This document shows, in pieces, positions 31,350 through 43,143 of a stretch of 64,000 nucleotides of DNA; position 1 is the stretch's first letter; each line of letters begins with the position of its first letter. The stretch spans positions 620,001-684,000 of the forward strand of contig JAESUZ010002387.1 in NCBI GenBank assembly GCA_017311185.1, given 5' to 3'. Below the pieces are notes generated by a model. That model was not told where the DNA came from and searched no databases. It saw nothing but the letters and a program-made list of their open reading frames with translations. A program made the position numbers and the translations under genes. The DNA comes from Proteles cristata cristata. Lineage: Eukaryota; Chordata; Mammalia; Carnivora; Hyaenidae.

Positions 31350-32900
31350 GTACAGAGGGCCTTGCTGCTCTGACTCGGAGCCTCACACAGCTAAACGAAT
31401 AAGTAAACACACACTGCACGTGGGCAAACTCAATGTCAGAAACTGTTCAGTAACTCATCGGAAAAGTGTATCATACTACCTGTGGATCCGTTCTCTGCAA
31501 CGGAACTCTGAGTGAGGCTCCAAGAACTGGGTGACGGGAGTCATCCACAGAATACAATCGGTTTTCTTAAAAAGCTTTAAATGGATAATCTGACAGGGAG
31601 GGTTGATTAGTCGCACCTGTCCTCTCCTTTCCATGACGACAGAAGGAGCAGGCTTTGCTAGTTTTGAATGGTATGATATCGTGTGCCTCATAGCTTCTAA
31701 CAGGACTGAAGCATTGAGCAAATCCTCATCCGATGGCAAGGTTTATGTTTCTGAAATACTAAAATCTGAAAATTACTACAATTATATGCGGTCTTTCTGA
31801 GTATTTCATTGGCTCGTCTGATCGTTTCCAGCTCACGATTCTTAACCGAACCTCTTCACTTTTTCCCTTTATCCAGAAACACGTCTGCTCTTTTTATTAT
31901 TGATTTACAAGGCAAATTTGGCACGCGGTTCACTTACATATGCTGATTCGGGCTTATTGAAGGCAGGTGCACACTTTAATATATGTGGGCAAAGGGACCC
32001 CCTTTCATACCATAAAAGAATACTGGGCATGTTCTCATGTGGAATATCTGTGCTCTTGTATTCATAAACCTGAAAATCTGAGGCTCTTGTATTGCTTTTA
32101 CATATTACCATGAACAAATTAGAATAAGCAGAAATAATGTTCCAACCCTACAATGGTACCATATTAAAAGTGTTTGAGCCAAAATCTGGCCTGTATTTAC
32201 TGACTGAAAGGGATCCAAGAACAGAGTGCTACTCTCCTCTTAGCATTTTTCTATTACTGTTGTATAAACACAGTCGTACTGCCCCACAGGGACAGGTAAA
32301 TGCAATACCATATTTCCACCAAAGGGAGACATGTGCACGGCCCTCCGGTTGGCCAGGAAAGTGAACAGCTCTAACCGACGTATTGTTGTTTGTACGAGAC
32401 TGAGCTACGAGCAACCAGTTAATGTGAGAAGACCTCGTTTAGTGACCTCAGAAGTGGCTGCCTCATCTTGGTGACTGCTCCCGGAAGTCGTTAGACGTGG
32501 CTTTCAGGTGTAAGATGAACACAGCTGCAGGGGATGGTGTCTGATAGTCACAGGTCAAGGTAGTAGACACCTCCTAAGCAGGTCTGCTCCATCCCGGGCA
32601 CAGCCACATGAGTGAAGAAAAAGAGAAGGAGTTGAGAGCCCTTTAGTCTGAGCTCTTCTAACAATTTGCAAACCTCTCCTGTAGAGTAGCACGTGGTGTG
32701 TCAGTTGAGATTCACTTGCTCATACCCAGTTGGGGGAAACTGGTTTTCTCGTGCCTGGATGCGAGATGGCTAGCCCATACAGGCGCATGGCAGGGGCTCA
32801 AAAGAGTGTCCTGAGCAGATAAATAATCGAAGAAGGAACCCATGGTCAGATGACCTAATGCTAATTAACTGTAACATGAAATGGTAGATCGTGAGAGGAT
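31350..32900. other. Unassigned segment
   Basis: No repeat recognised over about 1.5 kb. An 87-codon minus-strand frame at 31476-31739 has no known domain, and the opposite strand is open for 65 codons over the same DNA. Confidence 0.5.
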
Positions 32901-32904
32901 TTTG

Positions 32905-33040
32905 AGGAACTGTGTAGTCAAAGCCTTTATCTTACAAAGAAACAAACCAAGGTCACCAGAAATTGAATGAGACACACAAAGGTGCACACATCAGCGTGTG
33001 GAATAGAATCCAGGTTGTTTTCCCCTCGTCCTTGTGTGCA
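32905..33040 (-). mobile_element. Possible MIR fragment
   Basis: TTATCTTACAAAGAAACAAA, CCAAGGTCACCAGAAATTG and GAATAGAATCCAGGTTGTT are in the order of a minus-strand MIR. Divergence is high. Confidence 0.4.
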
Positions 33041-33524
33041 CACACACATCTGGTGTCACTGGTCTTACAACACAGCGGAGTTCACTAGCTGGCATACCTT
33101 TAATATCCTCCTGACTATTGTATTTGGACAGAGTCATGCTGTGCCAGTGTTAGGGCTAGAGCCTTGAAGGCCTGTGAGCAGGGCTGACCCATGACCAAGG
33201 GGGAGCAGACAACTGTGAGGAGGTAGATGGACATGAGCTGTGGTATAAACGGGAGCCTTTATTTACAGTTGACTACAAGCCCCATTTCCAAGACTTTGTT
33301 TGCTTCGTCTTAACTTTCCATTTCTATGCCCCACAAGAATCTACGTGGATGTCCCAAATTCAACATACGCAGAAATGAGCCCATCCCAGCCTACAAAATC
33401 AGCCTCATTGTGCTCCCCATCCCTGAAGGGGTAGCACCATCCATCAGATGACCTCCAATTTACCATTGGACTCACCCAGTGGTGGGTACACAGACTTACC
33501 CAACCCTACTGGTAACTGATACAA

Positions 33525-33755
33525 TAGCTACTATTTATTGATACAAAAGCTGCTATTTATTAATCAAGTGCTCAGCACCATGCTAACCATTCCACCTACA
33601 TTATCTCATTTCACCCCAACAGTGACCCTATAAGGTAAGTACTATTATTGTCCTCATTTTGTGGATGAGGAATCTGACTTGGAAATTGGCAGTCACTAAA
33701 CCCTCAGCCAGGACTCAAGCTCAAGTCTGTCCATGGAAGAAGTTCAGTGCAGTGT
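33525..33755 (-). mobile_element. MIR, minus orientation
   Basis: Clear minus-strand MIR: CTATTTATTAATCAAGTGCTC, a GCACCATGCTAACC block, ACATTATCTCATTTCACCCC, TATAAGGTAAGTACTATTATTG, TTGTGGATGAGGAATCTGAC, and a diverged head portion with GCCAGGACTCAAGCTC. Near full length. Confidence 0.88.
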
Positions 33756-35849
33756 TTAAGGTCCAAGAGAAGGAAGAGCACTACCAGCCCCAAATGGACC
33801 ATAGGCCAGGAGATGTTTCCCAAATTCCTTTTTTAAAAATGCACTGGTCAGCATTAAGCAAATCCAGATAATGCATGTATGCAAAAGTACACTTACTCTT
33901 TCCACATTCTTTCCCTGGACCCACTTAGCAGCCTACAGCCCCTGACCTCTACACTCATCTTCCCTTCACCTCTATCCCCTTCTCTTTTCCTGTCTCCCCT
34001 GAATTCCATTTCCCCCAGCATGGGATAAAAATCCTACTCTGTGTATCTGAGTTGTTGTAATTGTTCTCCTAAACATCTTCAGAAATCTTTCCCATGGATT
34101 TAACAAAAGCACTCTCGCCAGCTACATCTCAGAGAAAAAGGAACACGTCATGGGACAAACCGAGAGCGCCCTATCGTGGAGCACTCCGCAGTGCACAGTG
34201 TGGCGCAAACTCACCTCCATCTGAGTCCTGCTATCTGTGGCCATCCCCCTGCACGATCACCAGGGGGGTGCCCTTTTCCAGGGCTCCCAAGACAATGATG
34301 CCCTTACACCACCCTGCCCCCAGCATGTGCACTGACCTGGCTCACATTCAGCCAGTTGCATCCCCTCCACAGCCACAATCCACCCTTTCAGGCATAATCA
34401 CTTATCTGTAGAATCTAAAGTTCGGCTTGGTTCATCAGTAGGTGGTGAGTGTGGTGTCATCAGTGTCCTTTTGTTAAGACCTATCACTTCACATCACTTC
34501 ATTTCCATGAGAGAAAGGTTGGATATTAAATTCCCTTGCACAGCACTGAGCACTGCCCCTGTGAGAAGCCCATCACAGAGCTGCTGTTCAGAGGTGCCTT
34601 TGTTTCCCCCACACAGAAGCTTTCCTGCTGGAAAACCTACCAGGCAATAGGCAACCTGAAGCCCCTCTGACAAGCCCTTCAAGGGCCAAGTCTCTCATGT
34701 ACCACAGGGGAAACAACATTCCCATAGATTGTGGTCATGTGGCCTAATATGGGACAAAGCTTAATTTCAGGTAAAAAGGTGCCAACACATGCATCAAAGT
34801 AGGAATGCATAATGTTCTCTTGGGAAATGCAAGATCTCCACAATTAAGACATGTTTGCAAGGCTACCTTGTGTCCACGATAAGGTATTTTCAGACTTCCT
34901 CGAGAGCTGATATTTATCATTCATTGCAAATTGTGGCACCAGAGCAGAGCCAGAGGTGGGGAATGTGCTGTGTGATTAATCAAGGCATAATTGGGAGCCT
35001 CAGATAGAGACAACTGTTCAGGAGAAGCAACGAAGCATATTTACAAATGACCATATGGAAAGAACACTAGGAAATCAAATTCCTTTTTAGACCACGTGAA
35101 GATAGCACCTTTATCTAATAGAGCTTGATTCAGACCCCCTGGGAATAGCAGAAAGATAATGCATGCCCTGGGTGATGGGCCACAGTGGACAGATACTTTG
35201 ACTTCAGATCCTGTCCAGGTACTCACTTCCCTTTGCCTGATGCTATTATGGTACCAGAGTGGAGAAGGAACAGTGGATGATAAGCAGAGGAATAAGCAAA
35301 AGGCAAGAACTATATAAATGATTATCTACATGAAAATCAGAAAGCAGTAAAGACAGGGCTACTGACAGGATCTAGGTCACCTGAGCCAACAGTAAGTCTC
35401 ATGGTGACCTTGCACACATCCCGAGCCACTCCCGTCCAGAGTCCTCACCTGTGGTCCCCTGCACCTCAGAGGCTCTGAAGAGGGTGGATCACACATGCTG
35501 GATCACTGTGGCTGCCATCTCATAAACCACAAGATGCTGCCGTAGCTCCTTCAGAAAAATGGAGAATCACAAGGAATCCCGAATGCCAGAAAGCAGGGTT
35601 CAAGCTGAGTGCTTTTACAGAAGCCAGAGCCAGGAATGTAGATGATGCTGGCAGCCTGCAGGGCTTAGCACATGTCAGGAGAGGGACAGGTGGCCTGGGC
35701 TGTGGTTCTAAGACCAGGCAGGAGGAGTCTTCCCTAACTGGACAAGTTTAATTCTATATCTGCTAGGTTTTCTTGTAATGATTTCTGTGTATCAATTTTT
35801 GTGACACCAATAATTATATATGTGTGAAAAAGTACTTTGTCACTCTCTC
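33756..35849. other. Long unassigned segment
   Basis: No repeat recognised over about 2.1 kb. A 105-codon frame at 34094-34411 has no recognisable domain. Confidence 0.5.
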
Positions 35850-35876
35850 TCTCTCGCACACACACACACACAACAC
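35850..35876. repeat. CT-CA microsatellite
   Basis: A CT run joined to a CA run of about 8 units, followed by ACACAAG. Confidence 0.9.
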
Positions 35877-36573
35877 AAGTTGTCTTTGGTTGCCATCACA
35901 AATGGTAGGGTCATTGTGGTGACTTTCTACAAGAAGAGACAGAGATGTCTGGAACTGCTTCTAACACTGTAGCCATCAGAAAGTTCTGCCGTGGCACAAA
36001 CACCTGTAATGTGCAGAACCAATAGCTGGATATTCAAAGATCTGGCCTCTGTGGAGATGGGCCAGGAAGGCATGACGTGAGGAAGTGAGCACTGTGATTA
36101 TTCAAGGTTACATATCTATGATAACCAGAGTGTATCTGAAGAATAGGGCACAAATAGCAGGCGCATCCTAGAGAAGGGGTCAGCATGGATAGCACCCCAC
36201 TGGGCACTTACCCTGGGCCCAGGGATTGCGGGTGGCCATCTGCACTTGTCCCCATCCTCTCCAGAAGGAACTATCCGCTTTCTGGAATTTTTGTTCTTCA
36301 GAGCATCATATTTCATTTTTATAAGTTATTATGCATCAAATTCCAACTTAACTTTTTTCTACATCAATGTTAGTTAACCCCTCGAAGGACAGGTGGGTTA
36401 AGAGCAAAGGAGCTCTCCTGTGCAGGGCAGTTGGAGGGCGTAGGGAAGGGAGAGTGCAGTGGCCTACACAGGCCAACAAGGACACCAGGACTTGGCCACG
36501 CAAACACCAGCCACCACAGCAGACAGCTCAGGAAGACACCTGCACTCAACTACTGTATCAAAAAGGTAGGAAG
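35877..36573. other. No recognisable feature
   Basis: No repeat match. It ends at the target-site duplication of the next L1. Confidence 0.55.
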
Positions 36574-36585
36574 ATGGCAACACCC

Positions 36586-36760
36586 AAAGACACAAAAATG
36601 TTGATTCAAAGGGGCACATGCACCCTGATATTTACAGCAGCACTATCAACAATAGCCAATGTATGGAAAGAGCCCAAGTGTCCATCAACTGATGAATGAA
36701 TAAAGAAGAGGTGGTTTATATATATATAATGGAATATTACTCAGCCATGAAAAAGAATGA
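36586..36760 (+). pseudogene. L1 ORF2 C-terminal remnant, stop-broken
   Basis: Translates to the end of L1 ORF2p, with TLIFTAALSTIA and EPKCPST, then an in-frame stop (near 36697-36699) where the intact protein continues with a Trp-rich segment. Further stops follow. Non-functional relic of a truncated insertion. Confidence 0.85.
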
Positions 36761-36774
36761 AATCTTGCCATTTG

Positions 36775-37001
36775 TTTTTTTTTTTTAATTTTTTTAATGT
36801 TTTATTTATTTTTAGGAGAGAGAGAGAGACAGCGTGAGCAGGGGAGGGTCAGAGAGAGAGGGAGTCACAGACTTGAAACGGCTCCAGGCTCTGAGCTGGC
36901 AGTCAGCACAGAGCCCGACGCGGGGCTCGAACCCACGAACCGCGAGATCATGACCTAAGCGAAAGTCGGACGCTTAACCGACTAAGCCACCCAGGCGTCC
37001 C
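36775..37001 (-). mobile_element. CAN SINE, young subfamily, nested in L1
   Basis: Minus-strand full-length copy beginning with a 12-T run. It shows TTTATTTTTAGGAGAG, GAGTCACAGACTTGAAAC and CTGGCAGTCAGCAC, and a head ending GCCACCCAGGCGTCC. Perfect 15-bp TSD AAATCTTGCCATTTG at 36760-36774 and 37002-37016. It landed within the L1 body, so it is younger than the L1. Confidence 0.98.
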
Positions 37002-37394
37002 AAATCTTGCCATTTGTAACAATGTGGATAGAGCTAAAGTGTATAATGCTAAGTGAAATAAGATGGATAAAGACATAAAAACCTTTCATTACTATCTGGA
37101 ATTTAAAACACAAAGAGATGGACATAGGGAAAGGAAAGAATAGAAAGAAGGATGCAAACCATAAGAGTCTCTTAACTATAGAGAACAAACTGAGGGTTGC
37201 TGGATGGGAGGTGGGGGAGGGGATGGGCTAAATTGGCGATGGGCATCAAGGAGGACACTGGCTGTGATGAGCACTGGGTGTCGTATGTAAGTGGTGAATC
37301 ACCGAATTCTCTATACTTGAAACCAATTTATCATATATGTTAACTAACTAGAATTTAAATAAAAACTTGACATTTAAAAAAATATGGCAACACC

Positions 37395-37854
37395 CTACAG
37401 TTAACAAAGTACAAACCTCATCCCTCCAAAAGAAATTCCAAGCACCTGAAATATTGGGAGGAGACCCTGTTTGTTACCTTTCAAAATCAGGAAGTGCTTA
37501 CCGATATACCTCACAAGGGCTTGCTAATCTCAGGCAGAGTCAGCAAGGAGCATTTTCAGGGTTGAGAGATGAGAATAAAGTCCATGGTTACTAGATCTGA
37601 GGTGATTTAGAAGTTTTAGGAGCATTTCATTCCTCTCTGCATACAGCAGGTTTTCTCCCTAAGATCTACAGGGATCCTGTGTGTCAGGAAGAACTCCTAT
37701 TCTTCCCAAAGAAGAGGCTTGTGAAGGTCAGCATCAGGCCTTCTGTACACCATTCCTGTTACCTTCTGTTTGAGGAAATGCTGATTTCAGAGTTTAGTTT
37801 CAAAGTAACTTGCTGAGCTTTACAGAGTGTGTTTGAGAGGCCATGTGGTCCAAG
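37395..37854. other. No recognisable feature
   Basis: Unique-looking sequence between the L1 and a MIR. Confidence 0.55.
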
Positions 37855-38095
37855 GGATAATCATAGTTGTCATTTATTGAGCGCTTAATATTTGCCAGAC
37901 ACTCTGCTAAGTACTTAACGTTTATGACCTCACTGAATTCCCACATTAATCCATGAGAGAGGTAATATTATTTTCCTCACTTTTACAGATGATAAATTGA
38001 GGCACAGAAAGTGTAAGCAACTTGGCCAAGTTTATACAGCAGGTAAGTGGCTAAGGTGGGAATTCAAACCCAAGCCAGTCTGAATTGGAAACGTG
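37855..38095 (-). mobile_element. MIR, minus orientation, near full length
   Basis: Textbook order: CATTTATTGAGCGCTTAATA, CACTCTGCTAAGTACTTAAC, ACTTTTACAGATGATAAATTG, AGGCACAGAAAGTGTAAGCA, ACTTGGCCAAGTTTATACAG and GGGAATTCAAACCCAAGCCA. About 240 of roughly 260 bp is present. Confidence 0.93.
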
Positions 38096-38339
38096 GATTA
38101 CAGCCACGGACTCCATCTTCTGATCTGCCTCTGAGCCCTGGGTACTCCTAAGCAAACCATGTCCCTCCTCTCTGCGCCTCATTGTTGTTACTTTGACCAA
38201 GACTTACATCGGCTGTCACTCTCAGATCAAAGATACCACCACTTGTCTGGTTGAAGCCCAGAGCAGCATGACTCATGTTCGTCAGTGCTTTCCAAACTAA
38301 AACATTGAGGTTCTGGGAACTGCTCTCACAGCATTACTA

Positions 38340-38520
38340 CCAAATGCTACAACACAGGCACCTGCCATTTTGATTTCTTGATTTATATTCCTGATTTTAT
38401 ACAGGAGGACACTGACGTACAGTATGTTAAGAATCGTACCCAAGATCACTCAGCTTGTAAATGGCAGATGGGGAATGAATATCCAAGCCTGGATGAGTCC
38501 GGAGTTGGCTCAAACGCTGT
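38340..38520 (-). mobile_element. MIR fragment
   Basis: GATTTTATACAGGAGGACAC, then AAGATCACTCAGCTTGTAAATGG and GGGGAATGAATATCCAAGCC give minus-strand MIR order with high divergence. Confidence 0.6.
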
Positions 38521-38724
38521 GCTTTCCTTCCATTCATGGCTTCAGTGACCACTTACAAGAAGCTGACTACAAATTTTTCATTTAGATTGTGTATCTTACC
38601 ACCATGACATATCTGCGACTATGTCCAAAGTTGCAATGATTATGTTACTCCCCAGAGGGAGCAAAGCAGGCTCACCTTCCTAAACTCCCACCTCTGGGGC
38701 TAGCAAGGCCATGTTCATCCTACA

Positions 38725-38821
38725 CCAGAGCCAGAAACCAGGGACGTCTCACACATCTTCTCACTCACCCCAGGGCTCAGCACAGTACCTACCACAAAAT
38801 AGTGCTCAATAAATAATTACT
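38725..38821 (+). mobile_element. L2/MIR-type 3' tail
   Basis: CACCCCAGGGCTCAGCACAG, then a TACCTACCACAAAATAGTGC block, then TCAATAAATAATTACTG is the 3' end shared by L2 and MIR3. The CAN SINE that follows inserted into its A-rich end. Confidence 0.6.
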
Positions 38822-39055
38822 GGGGCGCCTGGGTGGCTTAGTCGGTTAAGCGTCCGACTTTCGCTTAGGTCATGATCTCGGCGGTTCGTGGGTTCGGGCC
38901 CCGCGTCGGGCTCTGTGCTGACTGCCAGCTCGGAGCCTGGAGCCTGTTTCAGTCTGTGACTCCCTCTCTCTCTGACCCTCCCCTGCTCACGCTGTCTCTC
39001 TCTCTCACTCCTAGAAATAAATAAAACATTTTAATAAATTAATAAATAAATAAAT
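38822..39055 (+). mobile_element. CAN SINE, young subfamily
   Basis: Starts GGGGCGCCTGGGTGGCTTAG, with the head mark CGACTTTCGCTTAGGTC, then GCTGACTGCCAGCTCGGAGC, CAGTCTGTGACTCCC, and the tail CCTAGAAATAAATAAAACATT with TAAA repeats. The flanks AATAAATAATTACTG and AATAAATAAATTACTG are an approximate TSD. Confidence 0.96.
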
Positions 39056-39061
39056 AAATTA

Positions 39062-40155
39062 CTGACCGCACAAAACAAGACAATTAGTCCAGATGAGAAT
39101 TCATAATCTAAGGGTCTGGAAGGAGAGAGATTTTCCTACTGGTTCAGAAAGGCCAGCAAGTGTCATGCAAGATCATTGCAGGAGAATTGTTAAATCATCA
39201 GCTGTGGAGACTCCGAGGGGCCCTCGCAGCCACGTTCCCAGACGATAAGCCTGTCTTCTTACCCAGCGGGGAGAGCTGCCTGGCCTTGGCCCTGGGCCAG
39301 CCCTTGCCTACCATCATCTTCAAAGACAGCTTCAACCAGGATTCAACCTGTAACGTTCCCTTCCACAGCCCTGAAGGGGACCCCAGACAAAGGAACCATT
39401 GTCCATTTCTCCCTGGGCTCGGGGACGCTGACAGAAAATGACCAAGGATAAGCTGTAACTTACAGAAAAGAATCATATCAAACACTGGCTCCTCACAGTC
39501 AAGGATGAGCTGAAGCAAGGCAAGTTGCCATTAAAACTGAGCCGGAATAGGTCTGGGAAATATGAGGGAAGAAAAATGGAAGGTGTCAGGGGAAGAAAAA
39601 GGAGACATTTTCCTACTGTATTTATAGTAGCAAACCTTCATCTAACAACACAACACAGTGAGCATAAATATAGTGAACCGAAGAAGCCTGGGCTTTGGAA
39701 GTGCAAGGAATTACTCATTTTAGACCAAAGCTTTTCAAGATAAACAAGCTATAGGAGGAACGTCAGGCAGGGGATGAGGGGAGGTAGAAATTTAGCCTCT
39801 ATTTCTTTCTTCAGACCATCTTCTCCGGGGAGAATTCTTCTGTTTCATACCAGAGTAATCAGTACCACTTCTTGGGAGGGCGTGAGCGAGCGCTGCGCCT
39901 GCACAGAACGGGGAGTCTGTTCCACTTCTTTCTTTCTACTGTAGCTCTCCTCTGTCGCATACCTGTCGTGTGCCAGGTAGGATGATGCTTCACACTTGCC
40001 AAGGGCCTCACAGGGAGAAAAGAGAATAGGTCTCAAATCAATTCGGCTGATCTTAAGAGCCATGGTCAGAAACTATGTTTTCAAGTGATTCGTCATCTAC
40101 TACGTATTAACTTCCTACGAGGTATTAGTAAATGTTAAGTAAATAACATCAAATC
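39062..40155. other. No recognisable feature
   Basis: No repeat recognised. Opposing frames of 93 and 106 codons overlap at 39160-39518 and have no domain signature. Confidence 0.55.
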
Positions 40156-40163
40156 ATTTAAAC

Positions 40164-40528
40164 CAGCGGTCCTCAAAGCGTGATCTGGGGCCCCCTCAGG
40201 TCCCCCTGACATCCTTTCAGCAGATCTGTGAGAGCAAACTATCCTCATAGCAATTGCAGAGCATCATTTGGTTTTCTCTCTCTCTCATTCTGTCGGAAAG
40301 TATGGTTGAGTCAATGGAGGCCACGTGGCATGTGCTGGTGCCTCCCCTCTGATGGCTGGTAGAGTGTGTTCTTGTAGATATTCTTGTGGTTTCAGTTTTT
40401 CTTGGTTTCAATTTGTAAAATGGTCGATGTTGACAGATATAACTCCCATAAACAAAGGCTCTCTGGGGTCCTCTATAATTTTTAGGAGCATAAAGGAATC
40501 CCGAAACTAGAAAGTTTGAGAACTTCCA
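40164..40528 (+). mobile_element. hAT-type (Charlie-like) non-autonomous transposon
   Basis: Starts CAGCGGTCCTCAAAGCGTGA and ends AAAGTTTGAGAACTTCC, degenerate inverted termini of the CAGNGGTTCTCAAA type. Near-identical 8-bp duplications flank it (ATTTAAAC at 40156-40163, ACTTAAAC at 40529-40536), the hAT hallmark. Internal CTCTGGGGTCCTCTATAATT and GAGCATAAAGGAATCC match a known mammal-wide family whose exact name I cannot fix. No coding capacity. Confidence 0.8.
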
Positions 40529-40536
40529 ACTTAAAC

Positions 40537-42241
40537 AAACTGGATCGGATCCATGGTATACAGGTTTGTTAGCAGTTTTTCGGTGTCCACCTTTTCTTGT
40601 TAACTGACCACACTCAAGTGTGGAAATCTTATTTAAGCTGAGGTAGATGTGGTACTATTTATAAAATGCGTTAAGTTCTGCAGTTTTCATGAGGACGTTT
40701 ATATTGCATATTTGAAGCCTGGACGTTTTTCAGGAATGTATCATAAAACCACCTTCCATAAACTGTCTCTCAGGAAACAGTAATGATAACACAGCCAGTC
40801 AACTCTCATTTTTAAGCAGGTTATTGCAAACTCACAACATTTCTGGAATCATCATTCTTATTATTATGCTTAAATGAGTCAGAGAAACCTTCCCAAAGTT
40901 TTGAAGTCTTATCAGCTCAGTTTTCAGAGATATTCTCTTTCTCCAATTGCCCCATAACTAATAAATTGCTACGATTTTCACCTAGCAAGATTTTGTATGG
41001 CTAATCTTATGATCCCGGCCCAGGCGGAGAGGTGTTTGATTTGAGCAGACCTTTATTTAGCAGGGTTTTAGCTGTTGGGTTTGGCTGATTTATTAACACA
41101 AAGCTACTCAGTGGTGTTTTCAAGTTTTACTTCAATAAGTTATGTAATTAGAGAAATGAATAGAAAAGTCAAAGTCTGCCCTTTGATTTATAACTGGGAG
41201 AGATGTAGATCCAAATGAGTATGGAACAAGCAAAATTAAGAGTTCTACTTAATTTGATGGTGTTAAAATGATAAACACAACACAGGGAATATTAGACAAT
41301 TGGGGATCACAGCCCTGGACAGCACTGCCAGGAATTACTTTTGGAATAAACTAATATGCTCTGAAGAACACACGTAAATCTCCTCTGTTCACAGTGTGTG
41401 TTAGAGGCCAGGAAAGGCTGGAAACTCTTGGAAAAGAAGAAAGTGAAATTTTTTTATTATCCTAAAGTTGAAGTTTCTCCAGACAGAGACTTTCAAGAGA
41501 AGAGGCTCTGATTTCGATAAATCTGAACTAGAACATGGAGTACTTAGAAACAAAATGTACAAAAAGACATCGTATCCACCAGGACTTGTTATAGTATTCG
41601 CTATGACATCATTGAAGAGCTCTCTTCCCCCGGGGGTGTATTCTGTCCAGGAATGTTTAGCTAACTCTCCTTCTTACCTGCCCCCCGCCCCAGTTCCAGT
41701 TCTACAACATAACCTAAAGTCCAAGTCCTACACATCATGACATCAGCCTTCAAAATGAGTAAGCACTCACTGACGCTTCATCAGTCCGAAATAAAATGCA
41801 ACCCAACTGAGAACAAATATTTTGTTGAAACAGACATTAGCATGAAACTGGCTTCCTTTGAAACCTCAGGTAAAGTTATGCAGGGTGCCCACCCCGCTTC
41901 CGATCCAGGGACGTGTTTTTCTTCAGACACTCTCCTGCTTGGAAGTTAGAATTTGGACCCTGCTCTTTACTGGCTGTGAGGACATGGGCAACATGCCTCA
42001 TTCTTCAGAGCCTCTGCCCTGCACCGCCTTTTAGTGGGAGTCACACCTGGGAGGTCTCATGAAACTTATGTGCAATTCACCTTGCACAATCCCAGCCACC
42101 AAAACTGTGTTTCAAAATATCAAAATAAATGTTATTATTGCAACACTACTTAAATGTTCAAAACGAAAAAAAGAAAAAACCAAGAAACTTTCATTATTGC
42201 TGGACACACCATTACCAGATGAAATGGGGTAGAGGAAGGTT

Positions 42242-42246
<5 letters not shown>
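40537..42246. other. Repeat-poor AT-rich segment
   Basis: No repeat family recognised in about 1.7 kb. Composition is AT-rich without simple repeats. It contains many TAAT/ATTA cores and looks like single-copy DNA. No gene signature seen; the 90-codon frame at 41468-41740 has no known domain. Confidence 0.5.

Positions 42247-42337
<91 letters not shown>
42247..42337. repeat. Long TA dinucleotide tract
   Basis: About 91 bases of TA repeat with one central variant, TATGTATATACATA, which is itself palindromic. The tract is almost perfectly self-complementary. The Ile/Tyr-alternating frames over it are repeat translations. Confidence 0.97.
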
Positions 42338-42339
<2 letters not shown>

Positions 42340-43015
42340 TTAGGTCACTGAGTGTTTGTCTTGAATTAAGTGGGAAGTCAGTTTCATTATAAGGCAGTGT
42401 GTACATTTTCTACAGCTTTAATTTACTCCTCTGGAGGAGAGATAAGAAAAGTGCGAATAAATGTGTAACGTCTCTTTGAAACTCATTTTCCACTGCCTTC
42501 AACGAGAGGGCAGGAAAATACTCTGAGAAGACAACGGGGAAGTTGCTCCTCTGTTAGAACAGCCATGCTTCATGGTCATTTTCTCAGAAGGCAGGTGTGC
42601 ATTTTCCCCTGGGTTTCATCCGTGGCGATGGGCCTGCCTTCAATCAGCATGTTTCACTGTGATAAGCACGGGACGCTGAGGAGCACAGAAATTACACAGG
42701 GTCTAGTTCAGATATAGAAAGATATAGAAACTTAGATTCTAAGAACTATATTAAGAATATTCATTGTTAGGGGAAACCTCTGCCCCCAACACACACACAC
42801 ACACAAATTCCTCACGTTTGGGTACAAGTACTTTATGCTTAGGATACTATTTGTGGTTTTTTTCCTACCCTTTACTCACTGCTTCCCAGGGGAAGGAACT
42901 CTAGAAGGAATTGGAGCCAGTGTGCTGGCCCTTCCTCCTCCCCACAGACTTGGATCCATGCAGGGCGCCTGGCCTGGCCCGGCCCCGCACTGGACAAGCT
43001 CCCTCTCTTCTCCAG
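42338..43015. other. No recognisable feature
   Basis: Unique-looking DNA, AT-rich at left, GC-richer near 42880-43020. A short CA run lies at 42789-42805. Confidence 0.55.
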
Positions 43016-43143
43016 CTGCACCAGGGAGAGAATGGGTGACTCTGATTCGGAGTCTGCTATTCGCAAGCCCACTTACCCCTGGAGCTACATTCCGTTTTCT
43101 ATCCTGACAGCCTTTTCCCTCCTCTCACAGGATCCAAACTCAG
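43016..43143 (+). other. Candidate exon (unproven)
   Basis: A 128-base segment preceded by a pyrimidine-rich acceptor (CTCCCTCTCTTCTCCAG) and followed by a near-consensus donor (CAG then GTAAGAA). An ATG at 43032-43034 has A at -3 and G at +4. It opens 37 codons to the donor, beginning MGDSDSESAIRKP. A second acceptor lies inside, with branch-like TCCTGAC about 24 bases before CTCCTCTCACAG; it would define a 13-base exon at 43131-43143. I recognise no protein family. Good splice signals also arise by chance, so this is only a candidate. Confidence 0.25.

Larger units (their letters stand above)
36586..37382 (+). mobile_element. 5'-truncated L1 with a SINE inside
   Basis: Plus-strand L1 3' end. 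The last part of ORF2 is visible as IFTAALSTIANVWKEPKCPS in one frame up to a stop near 36699. The 3' UTR contains GATGAGCACTGGGTGTCGTA and ends in TTAAATAAAAACTTGACATT plus a short A-run. The TSD ATGGCAACACCC lies at 36574-36585 and 37383-37394. After removing the 227-bp SINE and its duplicate, about 555 bp of L1 remains. Confidence 0.92.
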
